From Carposina sasakii (lineage: Eukaryota; Arthropoda; Insecta; Lepidoptera; Carposinidae), in assembly GCA_014607495.2 (NCBI GenBank), contig CP053157.1, positions 1,302,001-1,366,000 of the forward strand: DNA of 64,000 nucleotides, written 5' to 3'. Both the position numbers and the translations under genes were made by a program. Shown in pieces: positions 1 to 10,905 of this stretch (position 1 is its first letter; every line of letters begins with the position of its first letter). The notes beneath the pieces were generated by a model, which was not told the origin of the DNA, ran no database searches, and saw nothing but the letters and a program-made list of their open reading frames with translations.

Positions 1-815
1 GCCTTTCTTGCGCTTTACAATTTACACCGTAAGCTGATAGTGCGAAGGTCGATAATCGTGGTTAGACCGATGTAAATAAAGTTAGTTAACTTTAACTGGG
101 TCGCTAACTGGCCTTTACCGAATGGTCAACCATCACCAACTTTTGATGTTAAATTACTCGGAAGTGAGGCTGCGACACCGAGAGCGTATTGAATTTTCTG
201 CTGTATAGGTGGTATCCACTTATGATAATAGTGTGATTTTGTGACACAAACACCGATGCATTCAGTAAATAAATATTTTCTGGTGCCCAAGGAGTAGAAG
301 GTTAAAAAAATTGTTTTTCAAACCGTACTGTGTTACACAGTTTAATGATCAAAGACATTTTCATTATTTTAGTAAAATTTATAGGAATTGTACAGGATAA
401 AATTCTTTTGTGCGGCACACTGAACTTTATTATATTATTATATACATGAACTGCAGGATCACGAAGAAGTTACTACAGAGAAGCATTAAAAACTAGACTT
501 TCCGCGGAATAAAATATTTTAAAGTAAAATTATATTATTTTTTGTGAAGAACATAATTTTCTAAATTCTTGTCGTGTGAAAAAGTCTTTAAGTGTCAAAA
601 GTGTTTAAATGATTTATTTTGTTACAGACAAAAGATAACTTAATTGAATTCTTTTAAAAAAAACTTTTCCTGTAAAATTTAGCGCTGTTATGTTCTGCAT
701 TTATCTAGAAATTTTATTACGTCTATTAAAGTGCTTCATATTTTCCCGGTATTTTCATATCTCTGGAAAAGTTTAGCCCTAAGGGTTCTGCATCAGGCAG
801 TCTAGACCTTCAAAA
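1..815. other. AT-rich gene-free DNA
   Basis: No coding exon is recognised. A short family E piece (CTGCAGGATCACGAAGAAGT) at 453-482 is repeated exactly at 983-1012. The remainder shows no structure I can name. Confidence 0.6.
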
Positions 816-892
816 TCCTACGTGATGATGAGGAGATTCTTTCCGTAGTTTTGGGAACCGTTTGCAACGGAAGTCTCCAAAAATCATTTTCC
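816..892 (-). mobile_element. Degenerate family B fragment
   Basis: GTGATGATGAGGAGATTC, then CCGTAGTTTTGGGAACCG and CCAAAAATCA follow the same order as one end of family B (compare 15110-15160), with small insertions. Confidence 0.45.
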
Positions 893-972
893 CCGTTTTG
901 CGAGTCCTCCACACCTCATTCTTCGTCCCTTTGGTCGCACTGTATGATATATAGCCTATCGATACATGAGGT

Positions 973-1112
973 ATCCAGAACTGCAGGATCACGAAGAAGT
1001 TACTACAGAGACGTTTAGCATTATAAGTCAATGACAAGAGAGAACGCCTTCGAGTTCCTTAGTCGACTCTTACGACATGCACCGTAGGAGATGCAGCTGA
1101 TGTAGTCTAGTA
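973..1112 (+). mobile_element. Family E repeat
   Basis: CAGAACTGCAGGATCACGAA, AGTCGACTCTTACGACATGC, GGAGATGCAGCTGATGTAGT and AAAGCCCTGCATCA match the copy at 46225-46445. The middle part is shorter here. Confidence 0.7.
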
Positions 1113-2703
1113 AAGCCCTGCATCATTGCAGAACAAAGTCCATTTCGCTCATGATAGAGCTTCGCCATGTTATGTTTATCCTCCCAAGACCACACTCGCT
1201 ATATTTTAAACACCTTATTATTTGTCGCACATCGCCTAAGCCGCGGCAAATCTCGCTCCTGTCTCGACTTTTTATGCAAATTACATTTTTTTTGCATAAA
1301 AAATCGTCTTGCTTTATCCCCGTCACGGCGAAGGGTGTAGCAGTCACGTCGCATTCATAAAGTTAAGTTTGTATTCATTTTCGGTGATACGGGACGAGGC
1401 GACGTCGGTGACGTCATAAATTCAGATTAAGTGGGGGGATGGGACGGTATAGTTGCTGTAGTGCAAATGCATTTGACGTCTTTTTGAAGAGTAACAGTAT
1501 CTTCAAAGCATAAAAGGACTTGTTACGCTGGATGCAGCATGTTAGCTTTGATGTGTTTGCTATCCTATAGATGAGGCAGTCAAAACGGTTGATCCCATTT
1601 AAACAGATTGTAAACCCTTCTCGAATATTTTTTTAGTACCGGGAAATTCACATTTATTCCAGATAACAGAGATTGAGGGTTACTGATCCCTCTTTTTAAG
1701 ATATTCGAAGTATTTCTAAGTAGCACGTAAGTATTTTTATACCTACTTAGAAAGCTTACGAGATAATAAATACGAGTAAGTAATTGAAAATATCAAATTT
1801 GCCCATCTCCCGCATACCATACAGGCCCACTACAGGGTATAATAATTAGAATTTAGAATAACTTATTCTTTTCATTATAATATTTTAGCAAGTAAAGTAG
1901 CTTAATTAAATTTTACCACAAAAAGATCATGCCACAGATTAAATACTTGTGAAGCGGAGCGTTGCATTTATAGCGATGAGTTGGCAACATTTGATCGGTG
2001 CAGACTCGCCTTATTAGTTACTACGCCCTAGTAAGAAAAAGGGTATGGAGATGCCTTGCTTTCATACGGATACTTTGTTTTCTAATACTGGTGAATATTA
2101 GACCTTACCGGTTGTTTGTTTGTTTAGTTTATCCCGAAGGAAGGCAAGGGGAACTAGCCCTACGCATTGTCTTTAGTAAATGATTTCTGAATTTATGGGA
2201 TGATAATGATGATGGTGATGAATGGAAAGAAAATCCTCAAAAAAGGGTATGAAAAATTATTGAGATGCATGAAGAGATCTTGCTTTCATACGGTATAAAA
2301 CCATACTTTGTAATCAAAATATTTTCTACCAGAAAACAATACGGACACATGCCATTTACAAATAATTTTTGTCACAAGAAAATTAATATTATGTTAACCT
2401 TACCGGGAGTAACAACTAAACCCACAGAGTATACTGCATAATGTCGTATCTCACAGAGTTACATCAAAAGTGATTTAGCTCATTTTGAATAAGTGACATT
2501 TAAAGTTACTGTGTGCGAAGGGGTAAGCGCCTTACTGACTATCTGTATACACATACCTACATACATACATATACGTTATAGTTACGCCTATAAATCCATA
2601 GAGGTTATAGAAAGGGGTTTAGATAATGTAACAATTTTACGAGCGACAGTGAAGTTCGCAATGTTATCGAAATGTTTATACCTATAGTGGTTAGCCTAGA
2701 ATA
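1113..2703. other. Gene-free stretch
   Basis: Nothing here supports a gene. A perfect cAMP-response-like octamer TGACGTCA sits at 1409-1416, and a family E scrap (GATGAGTTGGCAACATTTGA) near 1975. Neither is linked to a promoter. Otherwise only AT-rich sequence is seen. Confidence 0.5.
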
Positions 2704-2787
2704 AATGTCGTAAGAGTCGAATAAGGAACTCGGGTATTCTCTCAGGCGATGAGCTAGCAACATCTTCTCTGATCTTTTACATCTGTT
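2704..2787 (-). mobile_element. Family E fragment
   Basis: GTCGTAAGAGTCGAATAAGG, ACTCGGGTATTCTCTCAGG and TGATCTTTTACATCTGT match family E. The copy is cut at 2788, where the foldback element begins, so the foldback probably inserted into it. Confidence 0.65.
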
Positions 2788-3598
2788 CCCGTATGATGAA
2801 TTTGGTGAGAGTGAGATTTCTCACTTTTTAACGTCAAACTTACAGACTACACTATTAATAACTAGATAAACTAAGTGTATGTACTTTGCATGTAAAAATA
2901 GACTTAAGAATTAGAATAGACATTCGTTCTCGAGCCAGGACTGAATGAATTAGGGCTGATAGAAGTGGTTTGCAATCCCTTTTTACACACCAAGTAGAAA
3001 CACTGGCCTTGTCTAGTTATTACTTAGCTCTATGGATTTGACGTTTAAAATGAGGGATTTTCTGACAACTATTAAAAGTAAAAAAAATAGTACAAATCAC
3101 CTGGATAGGTGGCGTGAGCGCATCACCTTCCCTAATCCCCCCCACCTCAGCCCTCAACCAAAGACATCAATAGTTCCTAAGCATTATAGATAGACTAAGC
3201 AGACTATAGTGTGCAGTACACGTGCGACTAGAAATCGGTCCGCTAGAAAAGACAAAGAAGCAAGCAATTCATAGGTATCTACTATTAGATATCTACTATT
3301 AGATACCTATGAATTGCTTGCATCTCTGCTAAATTAAAGGTATCTATACTCTCCTATATGAATGGTATTAGTTATAACAGTCTGGGTTTGTAGCCAGCTT
3401 TAGTTGCCAGTGCACAGGTGCACAGTCTACTAGGAACTATCACAATATCCTTCGACCTGGGAGAGGTGAGGTGGGGGGGATTAGGGTAGGTCTCAGGGGT
3501 AGGTGATGCGCTCACGCCATCTAGTTCTGACTGTTATTTTAACTTGTCAGAAAATACCTCATTGAGACATCTCGCTCTCGCCAAATTCATCATACGGG
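2788..3598. mobile_element. Foldback element with nested palindromes
   Basis: The left end CCCGTATGATGAATTTGG is inverted at the right end (CCAAATTCATCATACGGG, to 3598). Further inverted blocks pair GGCGTGAGCGCATCACC (3112) with GGTGATGCGCTCACGCC (3503). Between 2820 and 3055 the left arm holds a second inverted unit (TTTAACGTCAAA against TTTGACGTTTAAA). At the core, 3260-3280 and 3301-3321 are perfect 21-bp arms around a 20-bp loop. Confidence 0.8.
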
Positions 3599-4120
3599 TG
3601 CTGGTCATGTTATACTTAAGGTGGCTGCAGAATCACGATCCTGCAGAAAACAGCGATATATATTAAACGGGCTAAAACGTCTGCACAAACTAGTCACAAA
3701 GACTGCATTTTAAAAATAAGATACTTTCTACAATATTATCTTGTTTACTTTGAACTAAACTATCTCAAGTCAATGAACTAATAAACTAAAAACTAAGTAA
3801 ATTCATCGAAGAAAAACTAAGATAAAATGCAAACCTTGTTTCAGAGGAAGCGAGTTCTGAAACTATATCGCTGAAACTAAGATGTGTTCTGAAGTTTTGT
3901 CGTTCCTAAGGAATTTAATAACGCCTTAAAATCCTTGACTTGAGATCGGTTTCAGTAGCCGCGTCAAAGAATATACAAGATGTGACAGAAGAGAATTCAT
4001 GTATAATTTCTGTCCCAGTGTCACTCTCATGACTAATAGTATGATACCTCTATGATAATACCTCTTAAGCTCAAATGCGACAATCCGCTTAGGCTTTAGA
4101 GCGTGCCAAAGAGATGTACA
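3599..4120. other. Gene-free stretch
   Basis: No gene is seen. Near 4070-4115 there is a dispersed repeat piece (CAAATGCGACAATCCGCTTA, then AGAGCGTGCCAAAGAGATGT) also found at 15845, 30185 and 40430. The remainder is AT-rich. Confidence 0.5.
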
Positions 4121-4397
4121 TCTTCTTCTTCTTCTTCAGCCTATTGCAGTCCACTGCTGGACGTAGGTCTCTCCCAGGGCACGTCACAAGGCTACTGTCA
4201 CAGGGGGTTTTGCCCATAGTCACCACGCTGGCCTGCCCAGTGCCCATGGGTTGGTGACCGCAGTGTGATTTTCGGACGATGTTGTCAATACGGGAAGCGC
4301 TGCTGCCCACCTCCCGGAAACCCTTAATCGCTTCGTACGATACCCACGGGCAGGCAGGGGTGGTACAAACTTTATTCTGTCGGCACCACGCGGCATA
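4121..4397 (-). mobile_element. Family A repeat, full length
   Basis: Minus strand from 4397: GCCGCGTGGTGCCGACAGA, TTTGTACCACCCCTGCCTGC, GTATCGTACGAAGCGATTAA, ACCAACCCATGGGC, and at the 3' end GACCTACGTCCAGCAGTGGA followed by a (GAA)n tail. The same layout is seen at 23800-24068 and 25906-26101. Confidence 0.8.
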
Positions 4398-4568
4398 CGT
4401 ACAAGCACGTAATTAAAAAACCTAACCCTCTTTCTGGCGTAGTCGGCTATATAGAGAGTCTTTTCACAAATCTCCAGAATACTCGAAATGAATCGTTTAT
4501 TTTGCAGATAGTGTGGACAGATCTGTAAACTACGATTCTTGCGGGAAAAGTTTTCATTAATACTATCA

Positions 4569-4678
4569 TCATTTACAGCCCTGAGAAGTCCACTGTTGGA
4601 CATAGGCCTCCCCCAACAACCTCCACTCCGACCGGTCGGAAGCAGCTTGCATCCAACCGACGCCCGCAACCTTGACCA
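4569..4678 (-). pseudogene. RTE-type LINE ORF2 C-terminal end
   Basis: Minus-strand translation gives VKVAGVGWMQAASDRSEWRL, then LGEAYVQQWTSQGCK and TGA at 4569-4571. It is the same terminal block as the copy at 36548, severely 5'-truncated, with a GAT-type repeat after the stop. Confidence 0.8.
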
Positions 4679-4920
4679 GGTTTACCATTGACCATTATTA
4701 CTAGCTAGATTTTAATTATTGCACAAGTTTTGTGAATGTGTGAAGCGAAGTTGTGAAAGTCATAATAATGTCTCCCAGATCGTTCTTCGGTCAATATGGC
4801 TAATCTCAGAAATTAGCTATTTACGTACAAGTGCACTATATGTGTAATAGGTATATGCTCAAATACAGATGCACTTGCCCTTTCCTCACTCTTATAGATG
4901 AATACGATAAACCAAGGGAC
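4679..4920. other. Gene-free spacer
   Basis: AT-rich spacer between two repeats. No coding or RNA feature is recognised. Confidence 0.4.
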
Positions 4921-5741
4921 CAGCCCGGCTAGCACGGCCAACGATACACGATATGATAAGTCAAGTTATCGATACCTAGCTGTCAAAATACGATAAATAT
5001 AGCCGCCATGTTGAATTTTATCGATACAGCGAACATAACCATGCCGGTAACGTTACACGGCACGATACGATACGATAGATAAAATGCGAGCATGTTTATT
5101 GGTTACTATCGATAGCGCCGAACATGACCGTATTTTGATGTTAAAAATATCGAATTTTGACATCAATTCAAGATATTGTTATCGATGAACATTGTAGTGC
5201 GCGATAAGCGTAGATAGGTTAGAGAAATCGAAAATACATATTATATTCTTTGGTTCGATAGGTTTTCAGTGATATGCTCCAAACTTAATATTTTTAATTT
5301 AGTGTTTTAGTTTACTCGTTTTTAGTTTACATAGGTAGGTCAAAGGTAAAATTAAATGATTAGTAATTGGTATCGATAACATTCAACATGGCGGCTAATA
5401 TCTATCGTATTTTGACAGATAGTCGATAAATAGGTTTATCGTATCGTGTTTCGCTCTCATGTTAGAGCAGTTAACGTGAGATCTAATGTCAAAAAGGAAA
5501 AAAAGAAAAAAAAAAGAATGAACGACAATTGAAAAAAAAGGAAAAAATATTTTTTGACTCTAGAAACATTTGTTTAACTTATCTCGCGCCTTATCGTATC
5601 ATAGCACGGGATAAATCTTAACGTAACGTATCGTTCCATTGGTCATGTTCGCGAAATCGATAATTATGGTGGTATACTCGTAGATACGATACGAAATCCT
5701 TTATCGTATATCTACTTATCGTGGTCGTGCTAGGCCGGCTG
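4921..5741. mobile_element. Foldback element with paired CAACATGGCGGC sites
   Basis: The ends are inverted repeats: CAGCCCGGCTAGCACGGCCA at 4921 and the complement of it near 5715-5741 (GTGGTCGTGCTAGGCCGGCT, then G). Arms rich in CGATA/TATCG steps carry GCCGCCATGTT at 5002-5012 and its inverse AACATGGCGGC at 5385-5395. No transposase is seen, so the element is non-autonomous. No clear target duplication was found. Confidence 0.75.
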
Positions 5742-6111
5742 GCGCAGGACCAACGGCTTTATATTAGTTTTCCCAGGCATGATAATCAAAATATATCAAT
5801 TCTGATAACAGCGCCTTTTATCTATTATTTAATTATTACCTTCTAGCGGCCGACCACGACTTTGTCTGCGTGAAAGGGCATTACACCCGTGCGAAGCCGA
5901 GGCGGTTCGCTAGTTATACATGACCTTCCTCTTGAACCACTCTATCTATTTAAAAAACCGCATCAAAATCCGTTGCGTAGTTTTCAAGATCAAGCATTCC
6001 CTATGGAACGGAACAGCGGGAAGCGAATTTGTTTTATGATATTTATACTGATAGTGTGGTGATGAAGTAGGTCAATATGTATCATGGAAGCATGCGTAAA
6101 TGTTTCGAAAT
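5742..6111. mobile_element. Helitron-like end fragment and flank
   Basis: CACCCGTGCGAAGCCGAGGC and GGTTCGCTAGTTATAC (5885-5920) form a Lep1-type Helitron-like terminus. TTGCGTAGTTTTCAAGATCA at 5975 is also typical of such elements. The remaining bases show no gene. Confidence 0.45.
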
Positions 6112-6275
6112 TTCGTCGTCAGCCTATTGCAGTCCACTGCTGGACGTAGGCCTCCCCCAGAGTACGCCACACGGCCCGATCTCCCATTTTCAACTCCAGT
6201 CACTACCAGCCGCAGTCATCCAGTCATCGGTCCATCTGGTCGAAGGGCGTCCAACGAGCGTTTCGAAATGTATCC
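6112..6275 (-). pseudogene. RTE-type LINE ORF2 C-terminal end, frameshifted
   Basis: On the minus strand one frame reads GRPSTRWTDDWMTAAGSDWS and stops. After a frame change it reads DRAVWRTLGEAYVQQWTAIG and stops. Together these are the last 45 or so residues of an RTE-like ORF, followed by a (GAC/GAT)n tail. It supports the idea that family A borrows this 3' end. Confidence 0.8.
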
Positions 6276-7037
6276 TCTGCAAAACACCTACTCTTTGACA
6301 AACGTTTCTAACTCCGGAATGTAACTGGATCTTACTAATTAAAACTTGGAGCCCATCAGTGACTTCCATTGGAGTATCAGCATAAATGCAAGAGGTATTC
6401 GAAAGAAAATGATGGATTCGCGGTATCTGAACTATTTGTATAGTTATGCTGCGTTAGTATTTGTTAAAACTTTTGTAAGTACGGTAAGTACGGCCTATTT
6501 TTCTTCCCCCAGGGCACGCCGCAAGGCTAAAAAACGCTGGGCATATATATTTTGCTATGTAACCCTTAATCGCCTCGTACGATTTACTTTTTAATGGTGT
6601 TTCCATTAGAATGAACATAAAGTAATTCATATAATTATCTACAAATAAAGTAAAAAACGTAATAAAAAATTATTCTACCGAAAATATATTTGGTTCCACC
6701 ATACGAATCAAAGCCAAAAGGCAAATGGACTCGCTGTTATAGGAATTCAATTTACGATCTCGATCCGAGCCACAAAAGCACATTTTCACTGAATTACTTT
6801 TCTATTTGCTACTCAATTTTTGCTTTTGGATGTTACATCGACTCGACGTCAGTTACAGGGGAAATATTGTCGCGTCTCTCGACATTATCTCGAACTTTAA
6901 GGATCGATTTTTTCAATGACGTCTGATTATCAACTGAATTAGACATAATACTCGTATCGAGTAGTCGGAATCAACGGAGAGTAATTATGTATATGCTGAT
7001 GGTACTAAACCAACTAGGTATTACGAAAATATCAGAT
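6276..7037. other. Gene-free stretch with a family A scrap
   Basis: At 6497-6587 CCCCCAGGGCACGCCGCAAG and AACCCTTAATCGCCTCGTAC are pieces of family A with the centre lost. The remaining sequence, including open frames up to 82 codons, has no recognisable protein. Confidence 0.5.
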
Positions 7038-7441
7038 GACTAGTGGCCCGCTCTCGCTTCGCTTCGGTACATATCAGTACATTAGCTACAACTTCATATG
7101 TAGGTACAGCGGTTTTCGTAAAAATTTGGAACTCCCGTTGGTCCCCTTCCCGTGGGAATTTCGGGAAATCCGTTCTTAGTGCTTCGTCGCAGTCCCTAAT
7201 GAACATATATGCCCAATTTCACCTTCATATGTATAGCGGTTTTCGTAAAAATTATGAATTCCCGTTTGGCCCCTTCCCATGGGAATGTCGGGAAATTATT
7301 ATAGCCTATGTTCATCCAGGTCCAATATGGATTCTAACGGTGAAAGAATTTTTGAAATCGGTTCAGTATTTTCGGAGCCTATTCGCTGCAAATAAACAAA
7401 CAAATAATTAAAGTTTACCTCTTTATAATATTAGTATAGAT
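7038..7441 (-). mobile_element. Helitron-like element (Lep1-type)
   Basis: Minus strand from 7441: TCTATACTAATATTATAAAG AGG, a stretch GATTTCAAAAATTC, two copies of the unit with TTCCCA(C/T)GGGAAGGG and CGAAAACCGCT, then TGATATGTACCGAAGCGAAG and GGGCCACTAGT. The same order occurs at 52351 and 53517. It is non-autonomous, with no helicase domain. Confidence 0.75.
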
Positions 7442-7498
7442 ATAGATTATAAATACGCCATTTTGTTTTTGGATATTTGTATAAACAAAAGCATAGCA

Positions 7499-7560
7499 AA
7501 TGGAGGTCTGTGATCTCTGCTCACCCCTTCGGGAAAGAGGTGTATTTTTATGTATGTATG
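7499..7560 (+). pseudogene. LINE reverse-transcriptase C-terminal scrap
   Basis: The frame gives WRSVISAHPFGKEV, the terminal block of the same LINE family as at 60660..61782 (WRSVISAYPFGKEA). Here the stop codon is lost. Confidence 0.65.
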
Positions 7561-7951
7561 TACAAAATGTCGCTTTCAGAGATATTATGTCAAGCGACAC
7601 AAAAATCGGGGCTTTCAAATGTCTTTGCCTTGAATTACTTGGAAATGTCGTTCTAATTTACATCGACGACTGTAAACTTATCCAAGGAACCTCTGATATC
7701 TATTGCGTCTTTTTTTTAGGATGCCTACGTTTCATTTCCAACAAAAGAAGCAATGATGCTGCTTTATGGTATTTTTATCGTACTCTAATTGATAGCAAAG
7801 GAAACATTTTGGGCGGTCGTCAAATATTCCGGTTTAAATAGTATTTCTCGGTAAATGCAATTTGTTAAAGCTAGAGCGATGAAAGTGGCTTTACATTATT
7901 TTTTATTAAATTAAACGGACTGCATCACGTCTTCCAATCAATCATATAGAC
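7561..7951. other. Gene-free stretch
   Basis: No recognisable protein, RNA or named repeat is seen, despite a 113-codon open frame that starts in the LINE scrap. Confidence 0.4.
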
Positions 7952-8180
7952 GAACTGTTGGTGTAGTTGGTAGTGACCCTGACTGCACTATAGGTCCTAG
8001 GTTAGATTCTCGGTAAGTGCAAACATTGATATTGTGATAAACATTATTGTTTTTTTTCGAGTCATGGCTGTTTCTATAATTTGCCATGTATTTATATACC
8101 GTTGCTTAGTAACCACGCTAGCTAGAACTTAAAGATCTTAGTGTGGGACTAGGTTAACGCAATGTTTAAGGCAAGTGTAT
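7952..8180 (+). mobile_element. SINE2 copy
   Basis: It has a tRNA-like head TTGGTGTAGTTGGTAGTGAC with box B GGTTAGATTCTCGGTAAG, then GTGCAAACATTGATATTG, GAGTCATGGCTGTTTCTATA, ATATACCGTTGCTTAGTA and a TAGTGTGGGACTAGGTTAAC tail. It is near full length and diverged. Confidence 0.8.
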
Positions 8181-9434
8181 GAATATCTATCTTATAACTA
8201 TACTATTCAATCACGCTCCATAATGTAAAAAAAACCATTTGAATACTAAATCTCTATCTCATCGTCGGCAGCGCACTCATTTGCAGATAAAAGAATCGTA
8301 AAAGAGGGCCAAGTACAGAATCAATCATCGCAGAGATCAGTATTTTAATGCGACTGTACCGAGTACGCAGAGCTCGGAGGTTTATATCGTAAAGGACTTG
8401 AGTCTTGGCGGGACGGCTCTGTCATTAAGCTCTCAAGATTTATGGGCGGGTACAAATGTACACTGACAGCGAAATGCGGATAAAATGCCGGATTAAATTA
8501 GTAATTGGGGGGTAGTCCGTTTGATTAATAACATGGTTTTTATGAGACTTTCCAAATTTTTTGATATATAGTCCAGCTAAACTTCAGTATCAACTTCATC
8601 ATAGTATGTGTATTCCAGAAGCTGGCAGTAAGCTTGTAGACCTCCAACATGAAAGCAACTAATCAAGCAACACACGAGCTCTGTATAAGTGTAATACTTT
8701 TGCTATGTTAAAAATCTTTCCTTCTTAATTCGAAAATGTAATAAAATGAATATCTGTTATCCTTTCATGTAAAAACTACCGAATAGTTCCTATCGGATCC
8801 CCTAAGTGTAATGAAAATTCGTTCAATAGCTTTTCAAAGTCTAACAAACATCTAAACATTAATTTTCAGAAAACCTAATATGGATATATAAAGATTTGTA
8901 CAAAGGCGTTTATCTCGAATAGATTTTTTCCCGAAATCTATTAGGGGGCATTGAAAGATTCATCGGCAAACGTGATTCCCGCTGTCCGCTTATACCGTAT
9001 ACCACAGTCATTAGAGGAATCCCATGGACTTAAACTATGACAGCCATCCGTGACGTGATGCCGGCGGGCACTTTGATGAGCCTCCCTAACAATGTAGATC
9101 TCTTGTTAGTGAACTACGCTCAAAGAATCTAGCTCGTTTTGCGGTAGTGGTTCATTGCATTATTGTTTTGCATAAATTGTATTTGTTTCTATTGAGATTG
9201 GTATAAAACGACTGCATAAACTAAAGGACGTGATAGATGAGTTGTGTTATATGCGAAATACTATTACATTAGCCCAGTACCTACATTTAACGGATTTTAA
9301 CCTATCCGCATGTAATTTGAGACTCGATTAAAATGAAATGTTTGTCTATGTGCTTATTCCTAAACTATTGAGAAATGTCCTTGAAAATTTTAAAAATAAA
9401 ATATATTTTATATTATATCTTATACTTACAAATA
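8181..9434. other. Gene-free stretch
   Basis: No exon or known repeat could be made out, except a LINE tail-like TTTGTACAAAGGCGTTTATC near 8896. Confidence 0.4.
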
Positions 9435-9818
9435 TATAGGGTGATTTTTGGTCGTCAACGTTCCCGAAAACTACGGAATCTCTTCGCATCATCACGATCA
9501 TTTTTCTCCATGGAAGCATACCTGGGAAGTGTCTGGTTTCCAAAATATTAGTGTCCAAAGTTGAGTAAATAGACTGCGTTTTTCTGCATAAATGCACATA
9601 GACGCGTGTAGCAAGATTTTTTCACGAAATAATTAATATCTGTCTATGAAAAAACTACCATAAATACTGGACACTATAAATTTCGCACGATCGAGTATTT
9701 AAAAAAAAAACAAAAATTTTTATATCGTTTCCCAGCTTTTTTTTTTGGCATAAACTTATTTTATTTGATGTATAGAGTACGTACCCTTCGTTAAGGGTGG
9801 CAATGAAAAAACACACTG
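9435..9818 (+). mobile_element. Family B MITE, full length
   Basis: It starts TATAGGGTGATTTTTGGTCG, passes through ACTACGGAATCTCTTCGCAT, CTCCATGGAAGCATACCTGG, GACTGCGTTTTTCTGCATAA and TATAGAGTACGTACCC, and ends GGTGGCAATGAAAAAACACA, CTGTA. Imperfect inverted ends and TA flanks point to a Tc1/mariner-type MITE. Confidence 0.75.
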
Positions 9819-9828
9819 TATAAAGATG

Positions 9829-9985
9829 GGCAGCAGCGCCACCGTGTTGGTTACATAGTCCCAAAATTACACTGCAGTCACCAACTCGCATGCCCAGCGT
9901 GGTAGCTACAGTCAAAAACTTGCCTATAGCCTTGTGGGGTGCCCTGGGAGAGGCCTACGTTCAGCCGTGGACTGCCTGATATGAT
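9829..9985 (+). mobile_element. Family A repeat, 5'-truncated
   Basis: GGGCAGCAGCGCCACCGT, ACTGCAGTCACCAACTCGC, GCCCAGCGTGGTAGC and GGCCTACGTTCAGCCGTGGA are diverged family A sequence. It starts right after the family B element, which may have inserted into it. Confidence 0.65.
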
Positions 9986-10344
9986 GCCGAAATTCTGACT
10001 TGGCCTTCCTTACAAACTAGGAGCCAGTTTCAAACGTCAATGCAAACCGTTCCTCCGGGAAAAGTATTGTTTAGTTCCAGATCTCCACGTTGCAAGATTT
10101 TAACGGTGCGCTCTCAGACGGAATACTAAGTGCTACTGCAATTACAAGATACAGTGTAGCAGATGCTGCTGGTTATGTATCTTGGGTATCTTGGTGCTTC
10201 TTTTGTAGATATACGTATACGTTTTATTTAATAAATCGCGTTATTAAATTTATAAAAGCGGAAATGGTTAATATTTGTTAACAGATTAACTTCCGATTAT
10301 GGTTAAGTTTATTCAAAATAATCGATGTACTGTTGTTGATGTTA
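9986..10344. other. Gene-free stretch
   Basis: No named repeat is seen. A 63-codon open frame here shows no family motif. Confidence 0.4.
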
Positions 10345-10905
10345 CTAAAAATATTACTATAAATTCTTTCACCGTAATAATCTTTATTGGATCTGGATGA
10401 ATGCATATGCTATAATGATTTCCGGAAATACCCAAGGGATGGGGACAAATGGGAATTAATTTTTTTTACGAAAACAGCTGTACATATGAAGTTGTAGCTA
10501 TACAGGATAATTTTTGGTCGTCAACGTTCCCGAAAACTACGGAATCTCTTCATCATCACGATCATTTTTCTCCATGGAAGCGTAGGTATACTTTCCAGGA
10601 TGGGAAGTGTCTGGTTTCCAAAATATTAGGGTTCAAAGTTAAATAAATAGACTGCGTTTTTCTGCATAAATGCCCATTGACGCGTATCTGTCTATGAAAA
10701 AACTGGCATAAACACTGGATACTATAAATTTCGTCCGATCAAGTAATTAAAAAAAAAAAAAAATTACCTCGTTTCCCAGCATTTTTTTTGCATAAACTTA
10801 CTTTATTTGATGTATAGAGTACGTACCCTTCGTTAAGGGTGGCAACGAAAAAACATCCTGTATTACTGATATGTACCGAAGCGAAGCTAGGGCGGGCCAC
10901 TAGTA
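10345..10905 (+). mobile_element. Helitron-like element interrupted by a family B MITE
   Basis: The left part (10345-10500) has CTTTATTGGATCTGGATGA, GGGATGGGGACAAATGGGAA and ACATATGAAGTTGTAGCTA. The right part (10863-10905) has ACTGATATGTACCGAAGCGA and GGGCGGGCCACTAGT. The unbroken version at 53800-53871 shows that these two parts belong together. Confidence 0.8.
10501..10862 (+). mobile_element. Family B MITE, full length with TA duplication
   Basis: CAGGATAATTTTTGG (from 10503) and its inverted partner ending CATCCTG at 10860 are flanked by TA on both sides (10501-10502 and 10861-10862). Removing the element and one TA restores the Helitron-like host sequence, which defines its ends. Confidence 0.85.

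Noticed and set aside
1409..1416. Perfect TGACGTCA octamer as a regulatory site
   Set aside because: An 8-bp word without a nearby gene or promoter is not enough support.
4220..4669. A 149-codon minus-strand frame
   Set aside because: It joins the end of an RTE LINE fragment to a family A repeat in frames unrelated to the LINE protein.
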